Source of the DNA: an uncultured Myxococcales bacterium
GTDB taxonomy: Bacteria; Myxococcota; Myxococcia; Myxococcales; Myxococcaceae
NCBI GenBank assembly: GCA_937980205.1
Contig: CALJKW010000057.1
Location: 1 to 64,000 of the forward strand
Reading direction: 5' to 3'
DNA: 64,000 nt
The notes beneath the pieces are model-generated. The model searched no databases and was not told where the DNA came from. It saw only the letters and a program-made list of their open reading frames with translations. How positions within the stretch are numbered: the first letter of the stretch is position 1; every line of letters begins with the position of its first letter. Positions 8,537-17,061 of the stretch are shown one piece after another. The position numbers were made by a program, and so were the translations under genes.

Positions 8537-9898
8537 CTACTGGAGCTGGGCAGCGTCGAACTCGAGGTGATGCAGCGTGGGTAGGCGCCCGGCCACCGAG
8601 CGGTCGATGAACGAGATGTGAAAACGGCCGCCGACCTGCTGGAGCTCGAGCTCGCGAGCGGACTCGGGCACCGCGAGGCTCATCTTGCGCTCGACGCCCG
8701 ACGGCGCGCCGGGCACCACGCGCACCAGCACGATCTCCGTCGTCTTCGAGTCGTCGCGGGTGATCTTGATGTCGCAGTCGCAGTTGATCTCGACGCCGCC
8801 GAACTTCGTCGACTTCGTCGTGACCGTGGCGTCGACGTCGGTGACGTGCATGAGCAGCGCGGCGTACACGGCTCCGTCCGGCGCCTGCGCCAGGGCGACG
8901 TCGATGATCGACTCGCCGCGGCGCGTGCAGGTGGGGTTGGGGCACTCCGAGCAGGTCGCGTGCAGCACGCCCACCGGGCACGTGTTCGTCACGCCCTGCT
9001 CCACCAGGCGCACGCGCCGGAAGCCGCCGTCGCCTTCGGAGAGCACCAGGTGGTTGCCCTCGTAGGAATAGTGGACGACCGGCTCGTCGGCGCCGTTCAT
9101 CGCCAGCCGCATCCGACCGGGAGTGGCACGCAGCGGCTCGCGCCGCAGGATCACGTCCGGCCCGCCGGGCGTCGCCAGGTGCAGCTCGTCGGTCGTCGAG
9201 GGCGTGTTCAGCCAATACGCGATGCGGGGAACGCCGCCGTCGCCGAGCGCGAGCGCCGACGGGTAGCTGGCCGTGCCTCCTACGTCGGTGGCGCTCCACG
9301 TGCCGTCCGGCGCGCGCGAGGCGAGCCGCAGCCCGCCGGCGCCGCTGAGCAGCGCGAAGCCCCGGCCACCGGGCGCCAGCAGCCCGTCGACGACGCCGTA
9401 CGAGCCCGAATCGGGCAGCGACTCCAGCACCAGCGGCCCTCCGTCGAGCACGGCAGCGCGCCCGCCCGGCATGAACGCGAGCGGGTCCTCTCCCGGCGAC
9501 GCGCAGATGAGGAAGCGCGGCGACACCGAGCCCTGCGTCTGCGGCAGCGCGTCGTTGCGGATCACCGGCGTCGCGACGTCGGCCCCGAACGTCACCCACT
9601 GCGTGTGCCAGACGTTCGAGTTGTCCATCACCGAGAACAGGGCGTGCGCGCGGCCGGCGCCCGCCGCGGTCGCCACCGCCACCGCCGCCGACGGGGCCCC
9701 GCAGTCGAGCTCCGAGCCCGAGGTGAACGGACACGTGCCTCCACCGTCGACCGCGCACGACACCGCGGTCTTCGCCGTCACCTTGCACTGCGGAACGAAG
9801 GGCCCGGCGTCGGGCACCGGCTCCATAGGCTCCGGCTCTTCGAGGCACCCCGAGAACACGACGAGCAACGAAAGGCAGCACCCCCGAAGCGCGGTCAT
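8537..9898 (-). CDS. Large hypothetical lipoprotein, beta-propeller-like
   Basis: 453 aa from ATG 9898, preferred over an in-frame ATG five codons upstream because it gives a compact lipoprotein signal (MTALRGCCLSLLVVFSGC, lipobox FSGC), followed by a Pro/Glu/Asp linker (EEPEPMEPVPDAG) typical of myxobacterial surface lipoproteins. The body is rich in Gly, Asp and short beta-strands, with repeated blade-like segments, and has a Cys cluster (CPVGVLHATCSECPNPTC, later CDCD). No catalytic motif is visible and the function is unknown. Confidence 0.7.
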   Translation of the reverse strand: MTALRGCCLSLLVVFSGCLEEPEPMEPVPDAGPFVPQCKVTAKTAVSCAVDGGGTCPFTSGSELDCGAPSAAVAVATAAGAGRAHALFSVMDNSNVWHTQWVTFGADVATPVIRNDALPQTQGSVSPRFLICASPGEDPLAFMPGGRAAVLDGGPLVLESLPDSGSYGVVDGLLAPGGRGFALLSGAGGLRLASRAPDGTWSATDVGGTASYPSALALGDGGVPRIAYWLNTPSTTDELHLATPGGPDVILRREPLRATPGRMRLAMNGADEPVVHYSYEGNHLVLSEGDGGFRRVRLVEQGVTNTCPVGVLHATCSECPNPTCTRRGESIIDVALAQAPDGAVYAALLMHVTDVDATVTTKSTKFGGVEINCDCDIKITRDDSKTTEIVLVRVVPGAPSGVERKMSLAVPESARELELQQVGGRFHISFIDRSVAGRLPTLHHLEFDAAQLQ

Positions 9899-9952
9899 CT
9901 CGATATTGGACAAGGTTTGGGAATTCCGTGGATCGCCAGCGATGATGCAGCA

Positions 9953-10189
9953 GTGGAACCCCGCTTCGGAAGGCCGGTCAGCGTCACGGTCTTCCGCGAC
10001 GGTGTCTCGCCCACTCCTGCCTACAGGGGGACACGCGACGTGCAGCGGCTCGGGTCCGCGCTCGCGCCGGCCGCGAACTGCGGCTGCGGCTGCAGCTCGG
10101 CGAGCGCGGGCGTGGCGGTGTCGCTCTTGGCCCTGCTGCGTGCAGCCGCGAGGCGCCGCAGGTTCAGCGCGCGGCCCAGCTCAGCGTGA
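9953..10189 (+). pseudogene. Remnant of a MYXO-CTERM-tailed secreted protein
   Basis: In this frame a short beta-like stretch (VEPRFGRPVSVTVFRDG) leads to ANCGCGCSSASAGVAVSLL, a hydrophobic stretch and RAAARRRR. That is the layout of the MYXO-CTERM sorting signal: Gly-Cys motif, transmembrane helix, Arg cluster. Only about 78 codons remain from a GTG at 9953, and no N-terminal signal or complete gene is present. It overlaps the 3' end of the convergent phosphatase-fold gene by 26 bp. I infer a truncated gene end; a short intact secreted peptide is less likely. Confidence 0.5.
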
Positions 10190-11156
10190 CCGCGACGGGC
10201 TCGTGGTCCGACAGCTGCGCGCCCGTGGAGTCGACGAACGACAGGTCCACCGCCCACGACGTCACGCTCAGCGTCACGGTCGCGCTGCTGCGGAACATCA
10301 CGCGGTCGTACCGGTAGATGTCCGTGCACGACGTCGCGCGGCACGCATCGGTCAGGCCCGCTCCGGACAGCAGCAGCATCAGCTGCGCCTCGTCGGTGTC
10401 CTTCATGTTGGTGTCGCCCGCGACGATCACGGCGCGACCGGCCGAGTTCGCCGCGATGTAGTCGACGAGCTGCCTGGCCTGCTTCTCGCGCGCGGTGGCG
10501 TCTCCCGTGGCGCGCCCCGCGTCGCAGTGGAGGTTGTACAGATCCACGAGCACGCCCGGCGCGAGCTCGAGCGTCGTGCGCAGGAAGCCCTTGCTGGTGA
10601 GGCAGTCGTTCTTGGCGTCGAACAGGCCGTTGCACGCCGACCACTTCACGTGCTCCGCGGCGCCGAGCGGCCGGCGCGACAGCACCGCGAGCCCGTCGCC
10701 GAGCTCCAGCATGCTGGTGCCCGCCTTCGGCGCGTGGACGTACGGGTGCGTCGCCGCGGAGACGAGCTGCGGGTGGTACGAGAAGTCCTCCTGCGCGAGC
10801 ACCACCTCGAACGCGTTCAGCTTCGGGCTGATGAGCGGAGTGTTCGTCGCCGGCTTCGAGCTCGACAGCCCCTCGGGAAGCCCCGCCACGTTGTACGTGA
10901 GCACCTGCAGCGTTCCGCCCGCCGTCGTCGTCGAGCCCGCGTCCGGCACCGTCACGCCCGCGTCGGGAACGACGAGGGTGCCGCTGTCGACGTCGGGCTG
11001 CGCCGTGGCGCCCGCGTCGGCGCCCTGCTGCACCGGCATCGGCATCGGCTTCTGCATCGGGCCCGGCTGCTCCGGCTCCGGGATTCCGCCGCACGCCACC
11101 AGGAAGACGAGGAGGGTCGCTCGCACGGCGCGCACCGTAGGCGCGGCTGGAAGCAC
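10164..11156 (-). CDS. Lipoprotein of the endonuclease/exonuclease/phosphatase superfamily
   Basis: 330 aa. The N-terminus (VRATLLVFLVACGG) carries lipobox LVAC, then a Pro/Met/Asp-rich linker, so the catalytic domain is probably displayed outside the inner membrane. From about residue 80 it shows the DNase I-like fold: LTYNVAGLP, the metal-binding Glu in VLAQEDF, LYNLHCDAG, VAGDTNM and a final SDHEPVAVTL. This superfamily includes nucleases, sphingomyelinases and phosphatases; the substrate cannot be told from the motifs. The 278 nt upstream (11157-11434) hold nothing I can recognise. Confidence 0.8.
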   Translation of the reverse strand: MLPAAPTVRAVRATLLVFLVACGGIPEPEQPGPMQKPMPMPVQQGADAGATAQPDVDSGTLVVPDAGVTVPDAGSTTTAGGTLQVLTYNVAGLPEGLSSSKPATNTPLISPKLNAFEVVLAQEDFSYHPQLVSAATHPYVHAPKAGTSMLELGDGLAVLSRRPLGAAEHVKWSACNGLFDAKNDCLTSKGFLRTTLELAPGVLVDLYNLHCDAGRATGDATAREKQARQLVDYIAANSAGRAVIVAGDTNMKDTDEAQLMLLLSGAGLTDACRATSCTDIYRYDRVMFRSSATVTLSVTSWAVDLSFVDSTGAQLSDHEPVAVTLSWAAR

Positions 11157-11434
11157 ACCGCGCGACAGACCGCGCCAAACATCGGGCCGAAGCTGCCGGC
11201 CACCGCTGTCCCGTGAGACGGGCCACTGCGAGCTTCACCGCGACCCGCGTGGCGGAGCCCATCCGACGCCATGCCCCGCAGCTCGACGTCGTCGCACGAG
11301 CACTCCGACCGAACCCGGCTGCGCCCACGAGCTCTTGCTCGACGGGCGCCTCGCTCGACTGCGCACGCATCCGTGGGCCAGCAGGTGGACCGCGAAGCAG
11401 CGGCCCACGGGCGTGCTCGAAGCCGCGACCGCCC

Positions 11435-12667
11435 TTAGAGCTCGGCGCGCTGCTCCGTCTGCCGGTGGGCGCCGTGGCTGCGACGCATCGGCCGGAAGCC
11501 GGCGCGCATCTCCTGGGCGAGCAGCATCGGCTGCTCCCACGCGGCGAAGTGCCCGCCGCGATCGAGCTTGTTGTAGTGCACCAGGCGCCGGTACGCGCGC
11601 TCGGCCCAGCTGCGCGGGCACGGGTACAGCTCGTCGGGGAACACGCTCACCGCGGCGGGGATCGCGACGTTCATCGGCGTGAGGAACTCGTACTTGTTCT
11701 CCCAGTACAGGCGCGCCGCGGAGATCGCGGTGTTCGTCACCCAGAACAGCGTGACGTTGTCGAGCACGTCGTCGCGCGACATGCCCTCACGCTGCCCGCG
11801 GAACGCGCGCGCGATGAGCTCGTAGCTCTTGCGATCGTGGTCGATCATCCAGGCGGCGAGGCCGACCGGCGAGTCCGCGAGCGCCGTCAGCGACTGCGGC
11901 CGCGTGCCCATCTCGAGCGCGTACGCGATCTGCGAGAAGAAGAACGACAGGCGCTCGTACGCGCGGCGCTCGTCTTCATCGAGCCCCATCGGCGTCGGAG
12001 CGCGCGCGCGCACGGCCTCCATGATCTCGGGAGGCACGGCGCCCGGCATGTTCGTGTGGATGCCGAGCAGCTCCGGAGCCGCCTGCACGCCCATCAGGTC
12101 GACGATCAGCGCGCCCCAGTCACCGCCCTGCGCCACGAACTGCGTGTAGCCGAGCCGCTTCATCAGCGTGACCCACGCGCGCGCGATGCGGTCGGGGCCC
12201 CAGCCGGTGGTCGTCGGCCTGCCGGAGAAGCCGTAGCCCGGCATCGACGGGATGACGACGTGGAAGGCGTCGTCCGCGATGCCGCCGTGCGCGGTGGGGT
12301 TCGTCAGCGGCTCGATGATCTTGAGCTGCTCGAGGATCGAGCCGGGCCAGCCGTGCGTGATGATGACGGGCAGCGCGTTCTCGTGCTTCGACTTCACGTG
12401 CAGGAAGTGAATGTCGAGCCCGTCGATCTCGGTGATGAACTGCGGGTGGGCGTTGACGCGCGCCTCGGCCTTCCGCCAGTCGTAGCCGTTGGCCCAGTAC
12501 TGGGCGAGCGCCTGCATGGTCAGAAGCTGCGAGCCCTGCGAGGCATCCGACACGGTCTCGGCGTCGGGCCAGCGCGTCGCCTTGATGCGGCGCTTGAGCT
12601 CGGTGAGCTCGGAGTCCGGGATGTTCACTCGAAACGGACGAACGGCAGTCTTCTCGGTCTGCGCCAT
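11435..12667 (-). CDS. Epoxide hydrolase (EHN domain plus alpha/beta hydrolase)
   Basis: 410 aa from ATG 12667, chosen because the frame upstream has no homology. The N-terminal EHN domain (PFRVNIPDSELTELKRRI) is followed by an alpha/beta-hydrolase domain with the HGWPGS oxyanion motif and nucleophile Asp183 in QGGDWGAL. The family's late His is in LDRGGHFAAWEQP near residue 385. These enzymes open epoxides by ester formation on Asp, as in microsomal and juvenile-hormone epoxide hydrolases. Length and domain order match the family. A short C-terminal tail (MRRSHGAHRQTEQRAEL) looks non-conserved. Confidence 0.88.
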   Translation of the reverse strand: MAQTEKTAVRPFRVNIPDSELTELKRRIKATRWPDAETVSDASQGSQLLTMQALAQYWANGYDWRKAEARVNAHPQFITEIDGLDIHFLHVKSKHENALPVIITHGWPGSILEQLKIIEPLTNPTAHGGIADDAFHVVIPSMPGYGFSGRPTTTGWGPDRIARAWVTLMKRLGYTQFVAQGGDWGALIVDLMGVQAAPELLGIHTNMPGAVPPEIMEAVRARAPTPMGLDEDERRAYERLSFFFSQIAYALEMGTRPQSLTALADSPVGLAAWMIDHDRKSYELIARAFRGQREGMSRDDVLDNVTLFWVTNTAISAARLYWENKYEFLTPMNVAIPAAVSVFPDELYPCPRSWAERAYRRLVHYNKLDRGGHFAAWEQPMLLAQEMRAGFRPMRRSHGAHRQTEQRAEL

Positions 12668-12780
12668 GGCCTGTGAGCCTTTCGGAAAATGCGGGGAATG
12701 AGGCGGCGCAAGAAATGCCGGTGCGAGAGTGTGCGCGCATCGTCCTGACGGATGAGCCGAAGAGAAAAGGGGCCACTTTT

Positions 12781-13314
12781 TCAACGCAGCGAAACGAGGG
12801 CCTCGACCGCGGCTGCCCAGTCGGACCAGGGCCGCGGCTCGCGCCGGCCGTCGGGCAGCTCGAGCTCGACTTCGTAGACCTCGGGAAATGCGGCGAGCCT
12901 GCTCACCCGGGGCGCGCCCGTCCGCGACAGCGCGATGAGCAGCTCGCCGGCGTCGCAGCGCTCCTTCACGTCGTCCATCACCGGCTCGAGCGGCAGCGGC
13001 AGCCGGTCGGGCGCCCGCCCCATCAGCGCGCCCCACACGAACTCCAGTGACGGCTTCTGGCCGAAGCGCGCCGCGAGCTCGCGCAGCGCCACCGAAAGCG
13101 ACGCCCCCTCGACGTCCGCGCGCACCGCCCCGAACTTCCCGTCCCACATCGGCTCGAAGCACGCGAAGCCGCGCTCGGTGCGCCACGGGTGAGGCTCGGG
13201 CCAGTGGCGCGCGAGCAGCTCGACGACGTCTTCGAGCTCCGACGGGTGTGCTTGTGCATCGGCCACGGCGGACACAAGGTGCCACGCCGTGCTTCGGCTG
13301 TCGCTGTCCGTCAC
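12781..13314 (-). CDS. Hypothetical cytoplasmic protein
   Basis: 177 aa from GTG 13314 (a TTG nine codons upstream is also possible). It is soluble, with no signal peptide or membrane helix. It has conserved-looking acidic and aromatic stretches (RTERGFACFEPMWDGKFG, MDDVKERCDAGELLIAL) and ends in a helix AAVEALVSLR. I do not recognise a family. It lies 113 nt upstream of the epoxide hydrolase on the same strand and is divergent from the DUF1996 gene. Confidence 0.6.
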   Translation of the reverse strand: MTDSDSRSTAWHLVSAVADAQAHPSELEDVVELLARHWPEPHPWRTERGFACFEPMWDGKFGAVRADVEGASLSVALRELAARFGQKPSLEFVWGALMGRAPDRLPLPLEPVMDDVKERCDAGELLIALSRTGAPRVSRLAAFPEVYEVELELPDGRREPRPWSDWAAAVEALVSLR

Positions 13315-13433
13315 GCCTTCCGGCCACGTGCTGGAGCGCAAATCCGAGTGGCCAGCGGCTCCGCAGGCGCCTCTCCCGTGCGCCTTGGAATCCGAGGAGT
13401 CGCCGGCCGCGCGCGCAGGTAGTTGTTGCGGCC

Positions 13434-14699
13434 ATGAAGAACGCCTGGCTCGTGCTCGTGCTCGCCGTCGCCTGCACCGACGGCATGGTGTCTGATCCGC
13501 CGGACGACCCGATGCTGCCCGGCCCCGACGGCGGCAGCGTGGAGCTCGACAGCGGGTCGCCCGACGCGTCCGTCTCCGAGCCGCCCGACGCGTCGACGAG
13601 CGAGCCGCCGGACGCGGGCATGGTCGTCGACGCCGGCAGCACCGCCACCCGGGGCAGCGACGGCGGCGTCGAGCTCGATCCGATTCCGACGAACTTCGAC
13701 GCCGGCGCGTGGCTCGAACCGGCGTGGGGCACCGGAATGATCCCAGCGAGCGGGGCGCCGGATGTGGTCGGCGCGTTCCGCTTCATCTGCAACCCGGCCC
13801 ACCTCGCGTACGACGACCCGATCGTCTACCCCGGCCAGCCCGGCCGCTCGCACCTGCACCAGTTCTTCGGCAACACGCTCGCCGACGCGCACTCGACGTA
13901 CGTCTCGCTGCGCACCACCGGCGACAGCACCTGCAACAACGCGCTGAACCGCTCGGCCTACTGGATCCCCGCGATGATGAACGGCAAGGGGAAGGTGGTT
14001 CGGCCGGACTACGTGTCCATCTATTACAAGCGGTACCCGCGCACGTCTCCGCGATGCCAGATCGAAGGCAAGGAGTGCGTGCCGCTGCCGCGGGGCCTCC
14101 GCTACGTCTTCGGCTGGAACCCCGCGACGCCGACGCAGCGCAGCGGGGGCTGGTTCAACTGCGACGGCCCCGGCATTCCGGGCGTGGTGTCGGGTCACTT
14201 CCCCGACATTCCGACGGCCGCGCAGAACTGTCCGATGGGCGCGCGGCTCGGAGCGGTGCTGAACGCTCCTTCCTGCTGGAACGGGACCGAGCTCGACAGC
14301 CCGGATCACCGCTCGCACGTCGCGTACCCGGTCGACACGCACCTCGGCTACACGAAGTGCCCCGACACGCACCCGTACATCATCCCGACGTTCACGCTCG
14401 GCGCCTGGTACACGGTCGACGCGGATCTGGATCGCTCGGGCACGTGGACCGCCGGCGTGACCCAGACCTGGCACCTGCACTCGGACCTGCACGCCGGCAC
14501 GCGGTACAAGCCGGGCACGACGCTGCACGCCGACTGGTTCGGCGCGTGGGACGACGCCGTCATGGCGATGTGGACGGAGAACTGCATCGACAAGCTGCTC
14601 AACTGCTCGGGCGGAGATCTCGGCAACGGCCTGCAGCTGAAGATGTGGCCGGGCTTCAGCTGGAACGCGAACCCGCGCGTCGTGGATCCGCCTCCCTGA
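13434..14699 (+). CDS. DUF1996 domain lipoprotein
   Basis: 421 aa. A lipoprotein signal (MKNAWLVLVLAVAC) leads into an Asp/Gly/Pro/Ser linker of about 60 residues, then a DUF1996 domain starting near residue 110: FRFICNPAHLAYDDPIVYPG, then SHLHQFFGNT, then YWIPAM. DUF1996 is common in fungal and actinobacterial secreted proteins and its biochemical role is not established. The His-rich motif (HLHQFFGN) and conserved Trp/Tyr suggest a metal- or carbohydrate-binding surface, which is inference only. Confidence 0.82.
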   Translation: MKNAWLVLVLAVACTDGMVSDPPDDPMLPGPDGGSVELDSGSPDASVSEPPDASTSEPPDAGMVVDAGSTATRGSDGGVELDPIPTNFDAGAWLEPAWGTGMIPASGAPDVVGAFRFICNPAHLAYDDPIVYPGQPGRSHLHQFFGNTLADAHSTYVSLRTTGDSTCNNALNRSAYWIPAMMNGKGKVVRPDYVSIYYKRYPRTSPRCQIEGKECVPLPRGLRYVFGWNPATPTQRSGGWFNCDGPGIPGVVSGHFPDIPTAAQNCPMGARLGAVLNAPSCWNGTELDSPDHRSHVAYPVDTHLGYTKCPDTHPYIIPTFTLGAWYTVDADLDRSGTWTAGVTQTWHLHSDLHAGTRYKPGTTLHADWFGAWDDAVMAMWTENCIDKLLNCSGGDLGNGLQLKMWPGFSWNANPRVVDPPP

Positions 14700-14763
14700 C
14701 CGGCCCCAACGAACCCGAACCCGGCTGTTGAACGTCGGCACGACTCCCGCAGAGCACCGCGGA

Positions 14764-15420
14764 ATGCCGCTCACCTTCCCCTCTCACGCCGCGGCCGTGT
14801 GGCCGCTGCACCGGGCCGCACCCCGTCTCCTGCCGGCCGCAGCGCTGATCGTCGGCTCGTGCACGCCGGACCTCGCGTACCTGCTCGCCGGCATCGACGG
14901 AATCTTCACCCACTCGCTGCGCGGCACCCTGCTCTTCTCGATCCCGATGGGGCTGGTGACGCTGGGCTGGCTCGAGCTCATCGCGCCGGGCTTCAAGTTC
15001 CCGCGCACGGCAGCAGACCTCTCGCGCGCGACGCTGGCCATCTGGCTGGGGGCGCTGACGCACCTGCTGTGGGACGGCTTCACGCACCGCACGCGCTGGC
15101 CGGCGAGCGTGCTCTACCCGACCACGCACGTGTCGCTGTTCGGGGCCACCATCCACCTCGCGAACCTGCTGCAGCACACGTCGACGGTCGCCGGCCTCGC
15201 GCTCGCGATCGCCTGGGCGCGCAGCGAGAAGCTCGAGGTGCCCCGCTTCGACGTCGTCGCGGTGCCCCTCGCCGCGCTCGCGTCCGGAGCAGTCATCGCC
15301 GCGCTGCTGTCCGGCGGCCCGTGGCACCCGTGGTCGATGTTCTGGACCGCAGCGCGCGGCGCCCTCATCGCGCTGACCGCGGCGCGGCTGCTGCACCGTG
15401 CGCCGGCTGCCGTGCGCTGA
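14764..15420 (+). CDS. DUF4184 family membrane protein
   Basis: 218 aa from ATG 14764. MPLTFPSHAAAVWPL and the early GSCTPDLAYL are the N-terminal signature of DUF4184 membrane proteins. HLLWDGFTHRTRWP, with His and Asp between helices, and about six hydrophobic helices follow. The conserved HAAA...PD...H..WD pattern resembles membrane-bound metal-dependent hydrolase-like families, but activity is unproven. The alternative TTG at 14728 adds residues unlike the family. Confidence 0.78.
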   Translation: MPLTFPSHAAAVWPLHRAAPRLLPAAALIVGSCTPDLAYLLAGIDGIFTHSLRGTLLFSIPMGLVTLGWLELIAPGFKFPRTAADLSRATLAIWLGALTHLLWDGFTHRTRWPASVLYPTTHVSLFGATIHLANLLQHTSTVAGLALAIAWARSEKLEVPRFDVVAVPLAALASGAVIAALLSGGPWHPWSMFWTAARGALIALTAARLLHRAPAAVR

Positions 15421-15544
15421 TCGCAGCTCCCACGGAGACAGCCTCGGCTTCGCCGGCTTCGACTTCGAGGTCCACGAGCCGCCCGAGCTCGCCGACGTCG
15501 TCCGCCGCATGGCGCGCCGCATCGCCGCCGCGGCACGGCGCTGA
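15421..15544 (+). pseudogene. Remnant of a WYL-domain (YafY-type) regulator C-terminus
   Basis: Directly after the DUF4184 stop one frame encodes LGFAGFDFEVHEPPELADVV, RRMARRIAAAARR and a stop (15542-15544). This is the typical last 35 residues of WYL-domain transcriptional regulators, where a V-x-E-P-P-E-L motif precedes the final helix. No DNA-binding or WYL core is present upstream, because the DUF4184 gene occupies that DNA. I infer the tail of a deleted gene. Confidence 0.45.
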
Positions 15545-15548
15545 GCGC

Positions 15549-16430
15549 GTGTTACGACGAGGCGTGCCCGAAGCCCGCCCGCTCGTCCGTGCGACCGCCA
15601 GCGACGCCGGCTGGCCCGTCATCGTGGGACATCAGCCGCCGAAGACCTCGTCGTCTCCCACCGGCCGCCCCGTCACGCACGCGCACGCGGCGCTCGCCTT
15701 CTTCACCGGCGGCCGCTCGCGCCTCGAGCTGAACGGCCGGTGGACGGTGCGGGCCGGAGACGTGCTGCTGGTGCCCGCCGGAGCTCCACATCGCATGCTC
15801 GAGCGGGAGAAGGCCGCGGCGTGGATGCTCGGCTTCTGCGTGCCGTGCTTCGCGGCGGCCGGGGCGTCGACGCTGCTCGCTCCGTTCGAGCGCGTGCGCG
15901 ACGGGGGCTCGGCCGTCGTCCACATTCCACGCGACCGGCGCGCCCACCTCGAGGCGCTCTTCCGCGAGCTCGAGCAGCTGCGGCCCCGCGGCGCCAGCGA
16001 GAGCCACGAGGCCGTGCAGCGAAGCCTGCTCACCCTCATCCTCGCCGAGGTCGATCGCGCCGCGGACGCCGCGGGCTGGCAGGGCACCACGCGCGGCGGA
16101 GGCGTCGTCGTCGACGCCCTGCGCTTCATCGAGCGCAACTGCCTCGGCCGGCTGACGCCGCGACAGGTCGCCGCCGCCGTCCACCGCAGCCCGGCGCACC
16201 TGACGAGCGCGCTCAAGCAGGCAACCGGCCGCGGAGCCGGCGAGTGGATCGTCGCCGGCCGCATGGCCGAAGCGCGGCGGCTGCTGATGCACTCCGACGA
16301 GCGCGTCGACGCGATCGCCGAGCGCGTCGGCTACGCGGACCCCACGCACTTCATCCGCATGTTCCGCCGCGAGCACGGCGCGACGCCCGCGGCGTGGCGC
16401 GCCGCCCAGGTCACTGCGCCACCACGATGA
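15549..16430 (+). CDS. AraC family transcriptional regulator
   Basis: 293 aa from GTG 15549 (GTG 15564 also possible). The N-terminal cupin-like sensor domain shows HAHAALAFFTGGRSRLELNG and RAGDVLLVPAGAPH. The C-terminal double helix-turn-helix begins at about residue 190 (ALRFIERNCLGRLTPRQVAA) and contains the usual second-HTH signature ERVGYADPTHFIRMFRREHG. It probably binds a small ligand and activates nearby genes. The target is not evident. It overlaps the convergent methyltransferase gene by 20 bp. Confidence 0.87.
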   Translation: MLRRGVPEARPLVRATASDAGWPVIVGHQPPKTSSSPTGRPVTHAHAALAFFTGGRSRLELNGRWTVRAGDVLLVPAGAPHRMLEREKAAAWMLGFCVPCFAAAGASTLLAPFERVRDGGSAVVHIPRDRRAHLEALFRELEQLRPRGASESHEAVQRSLLTLILAEVDRAADAAGWQGTTRGGGVVVDALRFIERNCLGRLTPRQVAAAVHRSPAHLTSALKQATGRGAGEWIVAGRMAEARRLLMHSDERVDAIAERVGYADPTHFIRMFRREHGATPAAWRAAQVTAPPR

Positions 16431-17061
16431 ACTGGTGCGGCAGCGTCTCCGGCAGCACGCGCGCCGTGAACCCCGCCTCGCGCAGCTCGGCGAGCACCGT
16501 CTCGACGCCGAGCCGCAGCTCGGGCGGAGGCCCCTGCGTCGCCTCGGCCGTGTAGTCCACCACCAGCACCCTGCCCTGCGGCGCCAGCGCCCGCTTGAGC
16601 CGCCGCGCGTACTCGACGCGGTCGCCGAGGTGATGCCACGTGTCGATCACCAGCACCCGGTCGACGCTGCCCGCGGCGAGGCCCGGGTCGTCGCCCTGCG
16701 CCAGGCGCACCTCGACGTTGCCGAGCGACCCCTCGGCGAACCGCCGCTTCATGTGCTCGACGAGCTGCGGGCTCACGTCGAGCGCGAGCACCTTCCCGCG
16801 CGCGCCGACGGCGCGGCTCAAGAACGGCTCGAAGTACCCCGTGCCGGCGCCGACGTCCGCCACCACCTGCCCCTCCGAGAGCTCCGCCGCGGCCACGACC
16901 TCGTCCGGCTTCTGCCAGGCATCGCGCCCGGGGTCGTCGAGGTGCAGCCAGTGCTCGACGCCGTGGCGCGCGTCGTCTTTGTGGTGGCCGTGGTGGCGAT
17001 GGGAGGCGCAGCTCGCGACGGCGAGGGCTCCGCCCAGCAGGGCTCCGTGTCGTGGGCTCAT
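16411..17061 (-). CDS. Class I SAM methyltransferase with lipoprotein signal
   Basis: 216 aa. The N-terminus MSPRHGALLGGALAVASCAS has lipobox VASC, followed by a His-rich stretch (HRHHGHHKDDARHG). Then comes a methyltransferase core with the SAM-binding motif VADVGAGTGYFEPFLS, acidic LALDVSP, and LVIDTWHHLGD. An exported SAM enzyme is odd because SAM is cytosolic; the signal may be real or a mis-set start. The start overlaps the stop of the upstream oxidoreductase by 1 nt (TGATG), implying coupled translation. The substrate is unknown. Confidence 0.78.
   Translation of the reverse strand: MSPRHGALLGGALAVASCASHRHHGHHKDDARHGVEHWLHLDDPGRDAWQKPDEVVAAAELSEGQVVADVGAGTGYFEPFLSRAVGARGKVLALDVSPQLVEHMKRRFAEGSLGNVEVRLAQGDDPGLAAGSVDRVLVIDTWHHLGDRVEYARRLKRALAPQGRVLVVDYTAEATQGPPPELRLGVETVLAELREAGFTARVLPETLPHQFIVVAQ

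Noticed and set aside
11435..13792. A single fused 785-residue reading of the epoxide hydrolase frame
   Set aside because: Upstream part has no domain character and covers another gene; epoxide hydrolase homology starts at ATG 12667.
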